Shown one piece after another: positions 8,460-16,668 of a DNA stretch of 41,483 bases; the stretch's first letter is position 1, and every line of letters begins with the position of its first letter. This stretch comes from Proteobacteria bacterium UBA981 (GTDB lineage: Bacteria > Pseudomonadota > Gammaproteobacteria > Ga0077536), in assembly GCA_002292285.1 (NCBI GenBank), contig DBBP01000003.1, positions 94,861 through 136,343 of the forward strand. The letters are read 5' to 3'. Both the position numbers and the translations under genes were made by a program. The notes under the pieces were generated by a model that was not told the origin of the DNA, ran no database searches, and saw nothing but the letters and a program-made list of their open reading frames with translations.

Positions 8460-9302
8460 CTAGCCGAAGAAATAGCGGGTCACCTCATCGGCGTCGAATC
8501 CGTCTTCCATAAGCAATGGCAGACGACCATGTTGTGCAAACACGTCAAACAGCTGTTTACGTTGAACCGCGAACCGCTCCTGGATGCGCCGGCGCAAGCC
8601 TGGGCGCATCAGTAGCAGCCGACTGCCATGCGTCTCGTGGTCGAACACCCGGACCAGCCCGAAGCGCGGCAAGCGCTCGTGTTCGTGTCGGTCCCAGAGC
8701 ATCACTGGGACCACGTCGTGATAGGCCAGTGCGGATAGGACCTGCGCTAGCAAAGGCGCGGGGAAATGGAAGTCCGAGACCAGAAAAACCAGTGCACGAC
8801 GGCCACCCAGGCTATCGGCCGCACTAAGCAGCGCCTGCGAACTGAGCCCCCTGGGCTGGTAAGCGCGCAATCTTTCAGCGAGTTCGGCGCCAGCAGCGCG
8901 GTTCATCGTGGCGGGCAATAACCATTCGTCTGAAGTTGCTTCAGCACAACCGACAAAGCCAAAGCGATCGCCGGTACGGGTCGCGGAGTCACTCAAGCCG
9001 GCGACGAAATCTGCCATGACGTGCATTTTGGCGCTGGCGCCAACAAAACTCATCGATGCTGATAGATCGGCAATCACATAGACGGGAATCGCGCTGGTCT
9101 GACGATATACCCGTACCTGAACTTGTTCGAACGGGTCGCGCAGGCTGGCGTGGACATCAAAGCGGCGCGGATCTGGCGCATTAATCAGCGCCGCGTGATT
9201 GCGAAATTGCAGCCCACCGCCTTTCTGCATGCTGGCATGATGGCCGGGGTAATGGCCGCTGGCACGCCAGTCGATTTTGTAGTGAAGTTCCGCGGTCGTC
9301 AT
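8460..9302 (-). CDS. mxaS: DUF58 domain protein, MxaS-like
   Basis: A 280-residue soluble protein of the DUF58 family. It contains a VWA-like core with VIADLSASMSF as a MIDAS-like site and LVFLVSDFHFPAP later, the features of DUF58 partners of MoxR ATPases. In methylotroph clusters MxaS follows MxaR, as here. The start is the ATG at 9302, one base past the mxaR stop; a TTG at 9317 is possible but less likely. It presumably works with the MxaR ATPase as a chaperone complex at the inner membrane with MxaA, C, K and L. Confidence 0.82.
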   Translation of the reverse strand: MTTAELHYKIDWRASGHYPGHHASMQKGGGLQFRNHAALINAPDPRRFDVHASLRDPFEQVQVRVYRQTSAIPVYVIADLSASMSFVGASAKMHVMADFVAGLSDSATRTGDRFGFVGCAEATSDEWLLPATMNRAAGAELAERLRAYQPRGLSSQALLSAADSLGGRRALVFLVSDFHFPAPLLAQVLSALAYHDVVPVMLWDRHEHERLPRFGLVRVFDHETHGSRLLLMRPGLRRRIQERFAVQRKQLFDVFAQHGRLPLLMEDGFDADEVTRYFFG

Positions 9303-9303
9303 G

Positions 9304-10329
9304 TCAGGGTGAAGCAACGGTCTCGAGGATACGTGTCATCAGTTCACTGACTAGTTCGGCGCGGCGTAATTCGTACACCGGGCTGAAGAAAATGCGGTGG
9401 GCGATCGTTTGCGTGACAACGGCGTGAATATCTTCCGGCACCAACGCGTCCCGATCGTGCAGCCAGGCCGCGACCTTCGCCGCACGCATGAGCATCCCCA
9501 TACCGCGCGGACTAACGCCGGACAGGACGAGTTTCGCCATATCAACACCGTCGATCGTGATTCCAAACTCCTGCGGCGCGCGGGTTGCGCTACACAAATC
9601 GAGTGCGTAGCGTTCGATCGTTGGGCTGGTCGTGATGTGCTGCTGGATAGTGGCCGACACGCCGTTAAGTTCCGTGAACGGCAGCACACCAGCTCTCAGT
9701 CCACCGATTAGCGCATCAACATCGAAAAAGCGTGTATCGAACATCAGTTGGCGCTGCAGGTCGCGATCGGCCGGCATCGTAATGTTCAATTCCATCAGGA
9801 AACGATCGCGCGCGGCGGCCGGCAATTCGAAAGTTTCTTCTTTCTCTACCCGGTTGCGATCGGCGAACACCTGTACGTGGGGGAAATAGTATTCGCGATT
9901 AAACGCGGTGACGCTGCGTTCGGCCATAACGCGTAACAGCAAAGAATGAACTTGTGGTCGCGCACGATTCACCTCGTTAAAGAAAAACGTTGCGAGGTTC
10001 TCTTGGTGCTTCAGTAACGGGCCGGGGTCGACGGCCGGGCGCCCCTGTTCGTTGATATAAGTGTGGTAGATGAGATCGTTCGGCATCAGATCGATGGTGC
10101 CTTCGATGCGTTCGAAATCGCCACCCAGCACTCGCGCAACGGCGCGCAGCAATGTCGTTTTGCCAACCCCGACATCACCCTCCAGGAGGATATGCCCGCG
10201 CGCGAACACGGCGATGGCGAGCAGGCGAATGGCTTCGTCCTGACCGATGATCGCTCGTTTGATTTCAGCTTCGAATTTGAGCGCTTCGGCACGCCAGTCG
10301 GTCAGACTGGAATCTACCGTTAGTGGCAT
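9304..10329 (-). CDS. mxaR: MoxR-type AAA+ ATPase, MxaR-like
   Basis: A 341-residue MoxR-family AAA+ ATPase. Walker A is GDVGVGKT at 51-58. The Walker B region reads FFFNEVNRARPQ (Asn118-Glu119), where most MoxR proteins have Asp-Glu. Sensor-1 region ADRNRVEKEETFELP and the downstream AARDRF arginine-finger segment are present. MoxR ATPases act as chaperones that insert cofactors with VWA partners; MxaR does this for methanol dehydrogenase. It is the first gene of a six-gene block with overlaps or tiny gaps (order R-S-A-C-K-L). CAGGA precedes the ATG. No mxaF, mxaJ, mxaG or mxaI is found between it and the next gene upstream. Confidence 0.85.
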   Translation of the reverse strand: MPLTVDSSLTDWRAEALKFEAEIKRAIIGQDEAIRLLAIAVFARGHILLEGDVGVGKTTLLRAVARVLGGDFERIEGTIDLMPNDLIYHTYINEQGRPAVDPGPLLKHQENLATFFFNEVNRARPQVHSLLLRVMAERSVTAFNREYYFPHVQVFADRNRVEKEETFELPAAARDRFLMELNITMPADRDLQRQLMFDTRFFDVDALIGGLRAGVLPFTELNGVSATIQQHITTSPTIERYALDLCSATRAPQEFGITIDGVDMAKLVLSGVSPRGMGMLMRAAKVAAWLHDRDALVPEDIHAVVTQTIAHRIFFSPVYELRRAELVSELMTRILETVASP

Positions 10330-10484
10330 GGTCGGTTTCCTGGAGATTACGAGGGGTTGTGCCCGGCGCTTCTACGTTCTGCGATGCCGGTTTCTGGTTC
10401 GTGTCGTGAGTACGGCAGCAGGGCATCAGTAGACTAGATTGAGGCAGTGAAGTCCATGCTGCGAGTGACGGGTTTTTGTGGTCC

Positions 10485-11471
10485 TCAGGGCGCGAAGGCG
10501 GCTGCGAGTCCGACTTCGTTTAACCAGGCCGTTACTGTGGAGCGCTGTTGGTTGCTGAGGCGATCGCGAATACGTGCCTGCACCATGCGTCGTGATCGTT
10601 CCGGGTAGCTGCGCGTCAGATAACTCAATGGCTCGCCATAGGTTTCAATCGTGAACGCCTTATGGCCCGCGGCCAGAGCTGCGGCGTTGCCGAGTAAAAA
10701 CGGAAGATATTCATCGCGCGCGAGTTTCAAGATGTGTTGGGCAAAGGGTGTGCTGTTCGGAAACTCAGCGAGTGCGCCGTCGGCGGCCCACGCCTCGGTA
10801 CAGTGGGTGTCCCAGGCCGTACAGCTCGGATAAGCCGACAAATCGGGTAACGGATCGTTATTCACATGGGCGCGTAGACCACCCAGAAGATTCGTATCTA
10901 CGGCGCAGGGCCGCTCGCCGAGCGCGTAGCGCGTCTCACCCAGTTGTTGCTCGAGTGCAGCGAGAACGGCAAAGAATTCACGTTCCACCGCAGCCCGATG
11001 AAAAGGTGACTCGGTACCCGTTGCTCGACAGGCGCGCGGACCCCATTGGGCGAGCGGATGACGTTTGGCTTCTTCGATGCTGACTTCGCGACCGAGGAAC
11101 TCGCCGACGATATGTCGGACATTGTCTTCATAGTGCCAACGAAAGTGCACCATTACGCGCGCGGTCCATTCATCGAGAACCTCTTCGACGATATGCACCA
11201 ACACCCCGAGTGGACCGTCAGGAAACATACGACGACTTGGAAAGCGTGCGTCGAGTAAGTCGAGAATTGGTGTCGTGTCGGCGAGCATCCAGTCTTCAGG
11301 CGTTTCCAACACCGGAATTTGATGGGTGCCAGCGCGCAGGCCTGGCCCGTCGCTCGCGCCGATAGTCAGAGCCTGATGTTGAAACGGTGCCTGATAGAAA
11401 TGCAGCGCCGCTTCCAGTTTGCGGGTGAACAGACTGAATGGTGCACCGTGGAGAATGTAGGGGGCGGTCAT
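10485..11471 (-). CDS. Glutathione S-transferase-like protein
   Basis: A 328-residue protein with an N-terminal thioredoxin-fold GST domain (YILHGAPFSLFTRKLEAALH, then HQIPVLETPEDWMLADTTPI with the cis-Pro and the Asp-Thr pair) and a long helical C-terminal half. It is longer than usual GSTs (about 200-230), with an extended C-terminal domain of unclear relation. The first motif has Ser/Thr rather than Cys near the active position. AGGAG lies 6 bases before the ATG. It shares orientation with the mxa block downstream but is separated from it by 155 bases, so it is probably a separate unit. The substrate is unknown. Confidence 0.7.
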   Translation of the reverse strand: MTAPYILHGAPFSLFTRKLEAALHFYQAPFQHQALTIGASDGPGLRAGTHQIPVLETPEDWMLADTTPILDLLDARFPSRRMFPDGPLGVLVHIVEEVLDEWTARVMVHFRWHYEDNVRHIVGEFLGREVSIEEAKRHPLAQWGPRACRATGTESPFHRAAVEREFFAVLAALEQQLGETRYALGERPCAVDTNLLGGLRAHVNNDPLPDLSAYPSCTAWDTHCTEAWAADGALAEFPNSTPFAQHILKLARDEYLPFLLGNAAALAAGHKAFTIETYGEPLSYLTRSYPERSRRMVQARIRDRLSNQQRSTVTAWLNEVGLAAAFAP

Positions 11472-11612
11472 TGATGCTCCTGAATCAATAGAATCGTGGG
11501 GGCACGGTGGTAGCTCGTACCCTCACAATGTTGACGATGAAACGCAGCGACAGGTTTCGCTTGTTCTGTCGCACTCGCCGCGTCGCGCCATGCGCTTTCG
11601 TTTTTCGCTTGA

Positions 11613-12092
11613 CTAGGTTCGCTCGAGCATAAAAATCGGAATCTCGCGCTGAGTTTTGGCCTGGTAGTCCGTATAGGGCGGAAATATTTCTACCATCTGA
11701 TCCCACACGCGTTTTCGCTCTTCGCCCTCGATCACGCGGGCGCAGATCTGAAATTCCTCGGTTCCGACCTGAATGGTCACATTAGGTTGCGCGAGCAAGT
11801 TGAAGTACCAGCCGGGCTGAGTCTCGGCACCGCCCTTGGAGCCGACGATGACATACGCGTCGCCATCACGGCCATAAATCAACGGATGCACCATGGCGCG
11901 CCCACTGCGCCGGCCGACGCAATGCAATAGCAAACAAGGCAGCAAGCCTTTGCCACCCGCGGCACTTGAATCCCATAGGTGACCCTCGCGGCCACCGGAT
12001 TCGTTATAAGCACGCAAATGGTCTGCGATCCATCCCGGCAATTCGCCCTGTTCCACTTTCTTGATGGTGTCGTCTACGTCTATTCGGCTCAC
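11613..12092 (-). CDS. Deazaflavin (F420)-dependent nitroreductase family protein
   Basis: A 159-residue split beta-barrel protein of the Ddn/DUF385 family. The signature run LLHCVGRRSGRAMVHPLIYG, followed by YVIVGSKGG and PGWYFNLLAQPNV, is the cofactor-binding core of this family. Studied members use coenzyme F420 to reduce nitroimidazoles, quinones or enones; this is best known in actinobacteria. No F420 biosynthesis gene is visible in the window, so cofactor choice (F420, FMN or other) is open. The start is GTG at 12092 with GGAGAA upstream. It is probably co-transcribed with the SRPBCC and SDR genes, although a structured 144-base gap intervenes. Confidence 0.75.
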   Translation of the reverse strand: MSRIDVDDTIKKVEQGELPGWIADHLRAYNESGGREGHLWDSSAAGGKGLLPCLLLHCVGRRSGRAMVHPLIYGRDGDAYVIVGSKGGAETQPGWYFNLLAQPNVTIQVGTEEFQICARVIEGEERKRVWDQMVEIFPPYTDYQAKTQREIPIFMLERT

Positions 12093-12142
12093 GCGTGGTT
12101 CTCCGTCGCTTGGGTTCCAAGCTACGCACTATAACGAACGAA

Positions 12143-12199
12143 GACACCGGAGTGAGCAAACCCGGTGTCGGCAGATGTACCTGAACATTTACCGACACC
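12143..12199. promoter_or_regulatory. Three-arm repeat able to form two mutually exclusive hairpins
   Basis: Arm A GACACCGG (12143-12150), arm B CCGGTGTCGG (12162-12171) and arm C CCGACACC (12192-12199). B can pair with A (8 bp) or with C (8 bp) but not both. It lies between the SRPBCC stop and the GTG of the Ddn-type gene, so in the minus-strand transcript it would be the leader of that gene. The geometry fits an attenuator or a processing signal. No T-run follows either stem. Confidence 0.4.
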
Positions 12200-12236
12200 C
12201 TGGTTTCAGCACATGGCAAAACTACCTACGTTCAGA

Positions 12237-12749
12237 TTAAGCGTCCTGGCGCGCCATATATCGTCTGAGCGACGCGAGCCACTCGGGGATACTTTCGTCA
12301 AAAAACGTTTTCCAGCGTTTCAGATCATCAGGATGTGCACAGCGGTGTTCGACAGACCATGCCACAAACGCCTGGCCGGTATCCGTGACGGGCGTTATCT
12401 GCACGCGATTGAGGTAGTAGTCAATCGGTCCCGCCTGTTGACCTTCCCATGGCCACCGCAGTGGTTCACAACCCGTATGGGTGAACCAGCGCTCGGCGTC
12501 TGAATGCCCGACGAGGCGCTGTCGGATGGTGGTGCCGTTGTAGACAAAGCGACGCACGCAGCCGACTTCATCGCCCGCTTTGTCATCTTCGAGGTAGCTC
12601 TCGGTGACCCCCTCGATATAGTCCGGGTAACTGTTGAAGTCCCGTATTGCGGCCCAGATTGCGTCGGCGCTATGGTCGTACACGGTGCTGCGATAGGCAT
12701 GCGCAGTGGCGGATTGTGTTGCCGGTACGCCGCTCGCTGCTGAGTTCAT
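12237..12749 (-). CDS. SRPBCC (START-like) family protein
   Basis: A 170-residue protein with the helix-grip fold of the SRPBCC superfamily: STVYDHSADAIWAAIRDFNS at the start of the domain, GDEVGCVRRF in the middle, and a long C-terminal helix (FFDESIPEWLASLRRYM). Such proteins bind hydrophobic ligands or act as polyketide cyclase/dehydratases; no catalytic residues can be assigned. No signal peptide, so cytoplasmic. Its ATG overlaps the stop of the SDR gene by 4 bases (ATGA), which indicates translational coupling and a likely shared pathway. Confidence 0.78.
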   Translation of the reverse strand: MNSAASGVPATQSATAHAYRSTVYDHSADAIWAAIRDFNSYPDYIEGVTESYLEDDKAGDEVGCVRRFVYNGTTIRQRLVGHSDAERWFTHTGCEPLRWPWEGQQAGPIDYYLNRVQITPVTDTGQAFVAWSVEHRCAHPDDLKRWKTFFDESIPEWLASLRRYMARQDA

Positions 12750-13510
12750 GTCCGATTAACCGATACGCCGCCATCCACCAGCATCGCGCTGCCGGTGGTA
12801 AACGATGACGCGTCCGAAGCCAGGTACAGCACCGACTGCGCCATCTCCTCGGGCGTTGCCAGCCGGCGTCCGGGATACAGGCTGATCACGAAGTCCTGAG
12901 CTTCCTTGGTGTCGTTCATCTCGCGATACATCGCCGTATCCGTGCCACCCGGAAGAATGGCGTTGGCGCGAACGCCCTGCATCGCAAACTCGACCGCGAG
13001 CGCCTGTGCCAGCCCAATCAATGCGGATTTGCTCGCGGCGTAAGTCACCATACCCGGGAAAGCGACTGTATGCCCGACAAAGGTCGAGGTAAAAATGAGC
13101 GATCCACCGCCGCGTGCAACCATGGCTGGCGCCTGATACTTGGCGGCCAGGAACGCGCTCGTCAGGTTTGTTTCCACGGCCTTCGTCCAATCTGCCAGAG
13201 AGACGTCCGGTGTAGGTCCCATTGGCCCCAGCGTGCCGACGTTATTGAACGCGATGTCGAGCCCGCCAAACCGTTCGCAGGCGAGGTCTACCAGCGCTTT
13301 GGCAAACGACTCGTCTCGGACGTCGCCGGCATGTGCAATCGCGGTGCCGCCTGATTGGGTAATTTCATCAACCAATCCGTCAAGCTCAGCCTGTCGCCTT
13401 GCCGCGACGACGACGCTGGCGCCTTCGGCGGCGAATAGTTTTGCCGTCGCATAACCGATGCCGGAACTCGCCCCCACCACAATGGCGACTTTGTTAAGTA
13501 ATACGTTCAT
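12746..13510 (-). CDS. Short-chain dehydrogenase/reductase
   Basis: A 254-residue classical SDR: cofactor loop GASSGIGYAT, the NNVG motif, catalytic Ser in FTSTFVG, and YAASKSALIG (Tyr-x-x-x-Lys). It ends in VDGGVSVNRT, the usual VDGG close. Absence of an acidic residue right after the second beta strand (VVVAARRQAEL) suggests NADP preference. The ATG at 13510 is chosen over an upstream in-frame start because AGGAG precedes it and the N-terminus is canonical. It is coupled to the SRPBCC gene; the substrate is unknown. Confidence 0.9.
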   Translation of the reverse strand: MNVLLNKVAIVVGASSGIGYATAKLFAAEGASVVVAARRQAELDGLVDEITQSGGTAIAHAGDVRDESFAKALVDLACERFGGLDIAFNNVGTLGPMGPTPDVSLADWTKAVETNLTSAFLAAKYQAPAMVARGGGSLIFTSTFVGHTVAFPGMVTYAASKSALIGLAQALAVEFAMQGVRANAILPGGTDTAMYREMNDTKEAQDFVISLYPGRRLATPEEMAQSVLYLASDASSFTTGSAMLVDGGVSVNRT

Positions 13511-13760
13511 TGGTGATCTACTCCTGTTGTCTCGCCTGTCTCGCATTGCTGGAATTAGTTAGCAGCTGCGATGTTCGGCTAAACAGGGTGTCGGACCGTT
13601 CCACTTATTGCTTTTTCATTCGTATGAATTTCGAACGTCGAACGAGTTGGTCGGTTGGATGGTCGATTACATGTCGTTGGGGAAATCACTAGCCGTTCAT
13701 GGCAAGCGAAGGGCGAGGCGTCGGCGCGTGTTAATTTGCGCGTCGATTCCTGGATGGCTG

Positions 13761-13952
13761 ATGGCGATGAAAACACTCAAATGCGATTTGTGCCATGCGA
13801 CCGTCGCTGGGGACACGTTTGAAGAATGGATGATGGCCCTGCAGCCCCATTACCGCGACGCGCATGCAGACGTCATGTCCGACCCGTCTCACGGTAAACA
13901 AGATAGGGAAAGGTGGATGGTCGAGAACAAGGCGCGCTTCGATGCCGCCTGA
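13761..13952 (+). CDS. Small C2H2-type zinc-finger-like protein
   Basis: A 63-residue protein with Cys8-x2-Cys11, then His30 and His35 (H-x4-H), with FEEWMMALQPHYRDAH between and around them. This spacing is that of a small zinc ribbon or C2H2 finger and recalls DUF1059-type proteins, though I cannot assign the family firmly. A longer frame opens at 13608, but its first 50 residues are Arg-rich and look unlike a protein. Starts at 13761 or 13767 are both possible. It stands alone on the plus strand, followed by a strong hairpin. The role is unknown. Confidence 0.55.
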   Translation: MAMKTLKCDLCHATVAGDTFEEWMMALQPHYRDAHADVMSDPSHGKQDRERWMVENKARFDAA

Positions 13953-13977
13953 GCGTTTTAGAGGAATTGAGTAGATT

Positions 13978-14008
13978 GCGTGCCTGCCGCGTTAATCGGC
14001 AGGCACGC
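13978..14008. terminator. 12-bp perfect stem between convergent genes
   Basis: GCGTGCCTGCCG (13978-13989) pairs exactly with CGGCAGGCACGC (13997-14008) over a 7-base loop. It sits between the convergent zinc-finger-like gene (ends 13952) and the methyltransferase gene (ends 14051), so it probably serves as a bidirectional terminator. Tracts of T on either side are weak. Confidence 0.65.
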
Positions 14009-14050
14009 TACTTGTTGTGTCGGTCTGCGCGCGTTAAGCGTTCCGCCTGA

Positions 14051-15139
14051 TTAGACTCGAACCTCATAGTAAGCGTTTAACGGATTGTCGAAGTCGTGCA
14101 TTTTGAACTTTGAGAAGCCGGCTTCGCCGGTCATTTTTTTCGCCATCGCGCCGCCGAATCCTACCGTGCCCAGACCCTCGCCCTCGGGGGTTGAAAGGCT
14201 GGACGACATACAGCACAGCACCGAGAAGCCGTACAGCATCGGCAACATCGGATTCGCCATTTCCAGATTCTCTTCCAGTGATTCGCCGCAGTGGATGTCG
14301 GCGATGAACCAGGTGCCGTCCGGCTTGATCGCGTTTCTGATGGCGCGAATTGCGTCGCTCGGATGCGCCATGTCATGAATGCAATCGAGGGTGGTAATGA
14401 AATCGAAACTGGCGTCACCCGGCATCGGTTCAACTTTTGCGTCGTGGAAGGTCACGTTGCTGACTCCAGCTGCAGCCTTATTCGCGGCCGCGCGTTCGAG
14501 CGCGTACTGCGAAATGTCGTAGCCATGCAGTTCCGATTTTGGATAGGCCTTAGCAATTTCAAGCAAGGCAACCCCGGCGCCGCAGCCGAGATCGGCGACC
14601 CGTGCGCCTTGCTCGAGTTTTGCCACCACGCCGTCCAGAGCGGGCAGGGCGACGGGTACTAATTTGTGGCGAAACCATGGGGCGAGCAAGCGCTCGACAC
14701 CGCGTGCAGCCTCCGGGCCGAGTTCGTCATAAGTCAAGCCAACGCCGGTTTTGAACGCTTCCGGAATGCGCAGCAGTACGTCGCCCATCAGTTGCGGGAT
14801 GTGACTGACGCCGCCGGCACAAAATGCCGGGCTGGCTTCATCGGCGAGTACCATTGCTGCCTCATCGGACAACAGAAACTTTTCATTGCCGGGGTATTCG
14901 ATGTAACCGGCAGCCACCTGACCGTGCAGCCACTCGCGAACCCAGCGTTCGGACATATCTAGCTTGTCGGCCAGTTGGGTACTGGTGAGCGGCCCGGCCT
15001 TGTGCATAGCGCGGTACAGCCCCATCTCGTCGCCCAGCCACACCATGCCGGTATTCATCGCGCCGCCCAAATCGGCGAATACTTTTTCTGCGATTTGCCC
15101 GACCTTTGAAGGTCCCTTGTTTTTATCGCCACCGGCCAT
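14051..15139 (-). CDS. Class I SAM-dependent methyltransferase with N-terminal winged helix
   Basis: A 362-residue protein. The first ~95 residues form a winged-helix dimerisation domain (PLTSTQLADKLDMSERWVRE), as in O-methyltransferases and Rv2258c-like proteins. The Rossmann-like catalytic domain follows, with the SAM loop VADLGCGAGVALLEIAKAYP, the acidic residue in LHGYDIS and the post-motif TLDCIHDM. It transfers a methyl group from SAM to an unknown small molecule. AAGGGAG stands before the ATG. It lies downstream of the crotonase gene with about 100 bases between, in a same-strand group with cupins and an ABM protein. Confidence 0.85.
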   Translation of the reverse strand: MAGGDKNKGPSKVGQIAEKVFADLGGAMNTGMVWLGDEMGLYRAMHKAGPLTSTQLADKLDMSERWVREWLHGQVAAGYIEYPGNEKFLLSDEAAMVLADEASPAFCAGGVSHIPQLMGDVLLRIPEAFKTGVGLTYDELGPEAARGVERLLAPWFRHKLVPVALPALDGVVAKLEQGARVADLGCGAGVALLEIAKAYPKSELHGYDISQYALERAAANKAAAGVSNVTFHDAKVEPMPGDASFDFITTLDCIHDMAHPSDAIRAIRNAIKPDGTWFIADIHCGESLEENLEMANPMLPMLYGFSVLCCMSSSLSTPEGEGLGTVGFGGAMAKKMTGEAGFSKFKMHDFDNPLNAYYEVRV

Positions 15140-15237
15140 TGTTATCTCCCTTGCAAAGTAAAATCATGGACGTCATTACGCCGCGTGAATGGCTATCAAA
15201 CTAAGCGATCTCGCCCTTGGACAACAGCAGAGTTTAT

Positions 15238-16089
15238 TTAGCTGTCTTTCGCCTTGGGCGAGGATGTTGGTGTCTGGCCAGCCCGTTCGCCACGTAAGCC
15301 CCGCAGCGCGAGATCGACACCGCCGAGGCGGCGCTCTTCAGTGCGTTGCCAGCCGTTACCGGTGTGATGGGCAAGCATGAAATCGGCGAAAGCTGCCTCC
15401 ATGTTGGCGCTAAAGCCTTGTGCGTCCTGAGCCTTATTCACGGCGAGTTTGCCCATGCGTACTGCGGCGCGTGGATTCTCGGCGATACGGGCGGCGTAGT
15501 TATAGGTTTCCGTTTCGAGTTGATCGAGGTCGTAGACGCGGTTGGCGAGGCCAAGCGCGTGGGCTTCCTCGGCGTCGATAAAGCGACTTTCGAGAATGAG
15601 TTCTTTCGCTTTACGCACCGGGATGTCCCACGGCACTGAGAAGTATTCGAACAGGCCGGCGAGAAACTGCGCATCGCGCGCCGCGAAAATGACGTCCATC
15701 GATGCCGCGATCATCCAGCCGCCGTAAATGCAGTAACCCTGCACCATGGCGATTGTTGGAATCGGCAGGTTGCGCCACTTGAGGGTGAAGTCGAGATTCA
15801 CTTTACGGAACTGTTCATAGAACTCGATGCCTTCACCGCGGCCGACGATCCCTGCGCGGCTGGCTTCGTCTTCGAGTTGTTCAGGTGTGCCGAGATCGTG
15901 CCCGGATGAGAAGTGTTTACCGGCACCTCGCACCACGGCAACACGAACGTTCGGGTCCGCGGCGGCGCGTTCGAGCGCTAAGTCCAGTTCCTCGAGCAGC
16001 TTCCAGCTCTGAGCGTTGAAAAAGCGCGGCCGATTAAGGGTGATCGTGGCTATCGCGTTGTTCGTATCGTAGAGAACGTCCGAGCTCAA
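15238..16089 (-). CDS. Enoyl-CoA hydratase/isomerase (crotonase) family protein
   Basis: A 283-residue crotonase-fold protein. The oxyanion-hole segments are visible: GKHFSSGHDLG (first) and QGYCIYGGWMIAA (second). The usual acidic catalytic residue after the second glycine pair (GGGCELA in hydratases) is not present, so it may be a divergent hydratase, isomerase or hydrolase. The start is TTG at 16089, supported by AGGAG 8 bases upstream; no ATG gives the family N-terminus. Context suggests a CoA-thioester step in a degradation pathway, substrate unknown. Confidence 0.82.
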   Translation of the reverse strand: MSSDVLYDTNNAIATITLNRPRFFNAQSWKLLEELDLALERAAADPNVRVAVVRGAGKHFSSGHDLGTPEQLEDEASRAGIVGRGEGIEFYEQFRKVNLDFTLKWRNLPIPTIAMVQGYCIYGGWMIAASMDVIFAARDAQFLAGLFEYFSVPWDIPVRKAKELILESRFIDAEEAHALGLANRVYDLDQLETETYNYAARIAENPRAAVRMGKLAVNKAQDAQGFSANMEAAFADFMLAHHTGNGWQRTEERRLGGVDLALRGLRGERAGQTPTSSPKAKDS

Positions 16090-16192
16090 AGCGCTGACTC
16101 CTGATTGGTCCGACGCGGCGACACAATACCATCAGGAGGGCGCCTTGATGCGCGCGACGGCAAGGACTCTATGCCGGGTTTATCGAATTAGA

Positions 16193-16639
16193 TTACCCAG
16201 GCGCGCCCGGGAACGTGACCTCATGGTCGTGAGCCGCCTTGCCAAGATTTTCGACATCTTCCGGACCGGCCACGTCGCGATCGATTTGTGAGAAAAATTC
16301 GGATGCGCCGCTGCCGACACCCGTGATGGACAACATTTCGCCGTCGTCATCCTGAAAGGTAAACCAGTGCGTCGTGCCTGCCGGGATATGCACCAGCGTG
16401 CCTGGGGTTGCGATCATCGACTTCTCGCCGACACCAAAATCGATATTGCCTTTGAGAACAAAAAATGATTCGTCCCAACCATGAGAATGCGGTGGTGCGC
16501 CGACTCCGGCGACGCCGTCTTGCAGGAACAATTCGTAGCCGTCCGTCTGTGCTTTGTTTGCAAGGATGGTGATTTTTTCACCGATCACGTTGAGTTCGCG
16601 CGGACGCGTCTCAGGCGTAAGGATAATCGCTTCAGCCAT
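16193..16639 (-). CDS. Cupin domain protein
   Basis: A 148-residue single-domain cupin. Motif 1 is PPHSHGWDESFFVLKGNIDF (His-x-His-x3-Glu) and motif 2 PAGTTHWFTF, together giving the three-His/one-Glu metal site. It could be a dioxygenase, isomerase or sensor protein. A strong GAGGAGG site precedes the ATG. It is the second of two adjacent cupin genes that differ clearly in sequence, separated by a long hairpin at 16669-16709. Confidence 0.82.
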   Translation of the reverse strand: MAEAIILTPETRPRELNVIGEKITILANKAQTDGYELFLQDGVAGVGAPPHSHGWDESFFVLKGNIDFGVGEKSMIATPGTLVHIPAGTTHWFTFQDDDGEMLSITGVGSGASEFFSQIDRDVAGPEDVENLGKAAHDHEVTFPGAPG

Positions 16640-16668
16640 CGCAGGCCTCCTCTATTGGCAAGTCGTCA

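Noticed and set aside
12237..12749. SRPBCC gene as mxaD of the mxa cluster
   Set aside because: MxaD is periplasmic and near mxaL; this protein has no signal peptide, lies 2 kb upstream of mxaR and is coupled to an SDR gene.
13608..13760. Longer N-terminus for the zinc-finger-like gene
   Set aside because: The added residues are Arg-rich with no conserved pattern; the compact zinc-binding protein starts at 13761 or 13767.
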